Assembly: GCA_029204225.1 (NCBI GenBank)
Contig: CM055093.1
Span: 6,182,933 to 6,246,932, forward strand
Length of the DNA: 64,000 bases
Origin: Diphasiastrum complanatum
Taxonomy: Eukaryota > Streptophyta > Lycopodiopsida > Lycopodiales > Lycopodiaceae
Reading direction: 5' to 3'
Shown in pieces: positions 61,181-64,000 of this stretch. The number at the start of each line of letters is the position of its first letter. Position 1 is the first letter of the stretch. The notes beneath the pieces were generated by a model that was not told the origin of the DNA, searched no databases, and worked only from the letters and a program-made list of their open reading frames with translations. A program made the position numbers and the translations under genes.

Positions 61181-62640
61181 GCCTCAAAGCTTTGATTAAG
61201 TTCATCGGTCCAAACAACAGGTGGACTAATTTTTGAACACCTTCTGGCCTTCTCCTTATTACCTTTTTTAGTTTTTCTTTTGGCTTTCTTCACTCCCTAA
61301 GAAGATTCATTAGAGGCAATGCAATTAAGGCATAGTCTTTAATGAATTTATGGAAAAAACCTGTGAAGCCCAAAAAAGACTTAACTTACCTAATGGTTTT
61401 CAGGATAGGCCAATCACGAACTTTCTGGACCTTACCATAATCGATCTCAAGACCTCGATCGGAAATGATATGTCCCAAGTACTTGAGTCTTGTCTGAAAG
61501 AACTCACACTTAGACTCCTTAGCATAAAGCTTTGCATGTCTTAAATTATCTAAGACTGTACGCAAATGCGCCTCATGCTCCTCAAGAGTCTTACTGTAAA
61601 TTAAAATGTCGTCAAAAAATACCATGAGAAACTTCCCTAGATATGGACGAAGAATATCGTTCATCATCTGTTGGAAGGTTGCCGAGGCATTAGACCAAAG
61701 AGTAAAACTAAAAATTTGTAATGGCCATATCTAGAATGAAAACCAGTTTTGGAAACATCCCCCTCGTGAATTCTAATTTGATGGTACCCCGACCTAAGGT
61801 CCAATTTGGTGAAATATTTTGCACCATTCAATCGGTCCATTAAGTCGTCCATCCAAGGTAAGGGATAACGGTTCTTTATAGTCATTTTATTAAGCTTTTT
61901 GTAATCGACACAAAGACAAATACCACCGTCTTTCTTGTCGGTTAACAAAATAGGAGCTCCCCAAGGGGACTTACTAGGCCTAATATGACCCTTACGTAGT
62001 AACTCCTTAAGTTGACTAGCAACTTCATCTTCTTCCTTCAGAATCATTTTGTAGGGAAAAAATGATACATGAGAACTGTCAGGAAGAAGATCTATGTGAT
62101 GGTCTACTCCCCGTGAGGAGGGAAGACCCTCAGGCAACTGCTCAGGGAATATATCACTATATTCCTCCCTAAGTCTTTTAAAGATTTTGCCTTCAGGTGT
62201 AGATTCTAAATTAACATAAAAAAAAGACAATGCTTTAGGGAAAGACGATACATCAACATTGAAAGTATGAGTAACAAAAGCATCCATGCATGATTCATCT
62301 TTCAGATAACATAAATACGAATGATACTCAGAATCCAAAATACATTGATTAGCCTCATGGGCAGTTACAAAAGGTAGATCAGACTCATCGCCTTTAAGAC
62401 AAACCATAGAGCCATTATGCAAGAAGATAAGTTATGTTAAACACAATCTTTCTTTAACGACTTATTCCTAGCATAAAACCACTCTTTACCTAGGATTGAA
62501 TCTACCTTATCAAGATTCATAACATGAAAAGGTAAACTATCTACATAGTTTTGAATCTTCACCGGCACGTGGGGGACAAAGTTGTCCCAGACCTGTTGCT
62601 CCCCACCGGCTGCCATCCTAACCACGTACTTGTGGTCACT
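61180..62640 (-). pseudogene. Ty3/gypsy protease end and reverse transcriptase
   Basis: Minus-strand: 62437-62625 (protease-RT linker, LDKVDSILGKEWFYARN), 61664-62422 ([80 protein letters not shown]), then 61386-61667 with PYLGKFLMVFFDDILIYSKT (active site FFDD where FVDD/YVDD is usual) and LKYLGHIISDRGLEIDYGKV. A frame break lies near 61670. The rest of Pol is missing after about 61180. Confidence 0.85.
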
Positions 62641-63270
62641 TGGTGCGATTGAATATTGTCCACAGGTTTGTAAGCCTAATACGGGCTAGGTAGATGTATA
62701 GTGAAATATTTGAAAACTTAGTGCAATTTAGGCCATGTTTGAAAAGGATGCATAGTGTGTTGGGGGTATTCACGTGTAAATAAATAAAGTAGCCAGAAAT
62801 AGTAGAAATATGTTGCGAGGATCGGCTTCCTACGTGTATAAGCCCATGGCCCAATGAGCACTTGTAAATAAATCTATTTTGAATAAACTTGACTTTGGGC
62901 CATGTATTAAAATAATATTAGAAGGACAAATTTAAGCTTAACTTAAGTTCCTAAGTTTAGTCAAAAGTCAAATGGTGGTAGGTGGGGTGTGCTTCTTTGT
63001 ACACCATAGATTAGTTTGTGCTTTTTGTGAAGGGTGTGGATTTCAATGCCACCTTCTTGAAAGTAGCCAATAGGAAGCAAGGGGCAAGGGCCACCCCAAA
63101 GATGAAAAGGCAACTATTGTACACCATTTCACATGCTTATTTGAGAGGAGGAGACTCTACTATTTTTGAGAGCTCAAGCATTCTTATGTGCTATTCTTGC
63201 ATGCTATTGCTTTTCATTGTGTTGCTTATTGAAGTTTCCCTATTAGTATGCTAGGATGAGCACATGAGCT
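62641..63270. other. No gene recognised; likely LTR sequence
   Basis: Non-coding sequence before the CT tract. It may belong to the LTR whose end lies just before the primer-binding-like site at 63600. Confidence 0.4.
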
Positions 63271-63428
<158 letters not shown>

Positions 63429-63599
63429 CGATGTGAATAGCTTTGGGAAGGTGCTCGAGCCTCCAAAGCCTCTCTCAACCTAGGCATTCTCTCTCTTCTC
63501 TCTTTCTCCCTCTCTAGTCTCTCTCTTTGTGCTATGTAGGTGAAGGGGAGGTTGCCGCTCCCAGCGACGAACCTCTATACTACAAAGATGACACAACAG

Positions 63600-64000
63600 T
63601 GGCGCCGATGTTGGGAATAGGCTATCACTAACTAGGTATAGTTGTTTTTTTAGTTGCTTTAGCTTTTTTGGTGTGTTTTAGGTGGATTTGAGGGTAGATT
63701 AGCCTTGTTTTGCATGTTTTCTTGTGATTGGATTATTCTAAGCTAGCAGAGGAGGTGTGGAGTGGTAGTGGAGACCCAACGCAGCCTCTAAGGGCTTGAC
63801 AGCCCATCACAAACACCAAAAAATGTTCAAATCTATTTTTGGAGAGAAAAAGTGGTCAAAAACCACTTCAGATCTTATTTCTCAGAAACCAGTGGGAACT
63901 AACCTTCACATGATTGGCAGTAGCTCCAGGGTATAGTCCCAGATCTACATAGAAGCTTGCAAGAGTTACTTCCAAATAGATTTTGAAAAAATAGAGAAAA
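63600..64000 (+). mobile_element. Start of a gypsy-type element: primer-binding site and leader
   Basis: TGGCGCCGATGTTGGGA at 63600 resembles the tRNA-Asp-type site TGGCGCCGTTGCCGGGG of many plant gypsy elements, with changes in the middle. The upstream LTR should end near 63596. The following 400 bp have no ORF and would be the 5' leader. The element continues beyond the window. Confidence 0.5.

Overview
The window is nuclear DNA from a land plant with a large, repeat-rich genome. Evidence is a plant-type full-size ABCG (PDR) transporter gene with GT-AG introns, plant Ty1/copia and Ty3/gypsy elements (one chromovirus), a plant hAT (DUF659 type), LINEs with zf-RVT ends, and long AT, AG and AC microsatellites. 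A fern or other non-seed vascular plant would fit, but nothing seen proves the lineage. No bacterial operon, CRISPR array, rRNA or tRNA gene was recognised.

Host gene. The only host gene I can support is the 5' part of a PDR transporter on the minus strand: exon 1 at 31722-32056, exon 2 at 30981-31101, exon 3 at 12105-12193, exon 4 at 10934-11018 and exon 5 at 10651-10810. All junction phases agree. Intron 2 is about 18.8 kb and is filled with transposons. No later exon is visible to the left, so the rest lies outside the window or is lost.

Layout. Positions 1-10.6 kb hold a chain of minus-strand LINEs of one family. One is nearly full length. In it ORF1 and ORF2 share a reading frame and are separated by one amber codon followed by a strong GC hairpin. 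The copies end in a conserved stem-loop and a pyrimidine microsatellite, and they abut one another at these microsatellites. Positions 13-25 kb hold several rearranged copies of a hAT family. Besides a transposase with an AT-hook tail, it carries a small charged ORF in convergent orientation next to a (TA)n-flanked end rich in GGTACC palindromes. Positions 25.2-30.2 kb hold a minus copia with one LTR and gypsy fragments. Positions 34-42 kb hold a gypsy-like element with two tandem retropepsin-like domains, a copia fragment and a chromovirus. Positions 42.5-56.8 kb are a three-level copia nest: element 1 is split by element 2 (43895-56007, target duplication GATCG), which is split by the younger element 3 (49068-55064, minus). 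Positions 57-64 kb hold LTR debris, gypsy and copia fragments, a 154-bp (CT)n tract and the start of another gypsy-type element.

Almost all transposon ORFs carry stops, frameshifts or deletions. The best preserved are LINE ORF2, copia element 3 and the 423-codon deleted hAT ORF. All assignments come from reading motifs by eye; no database search was run.
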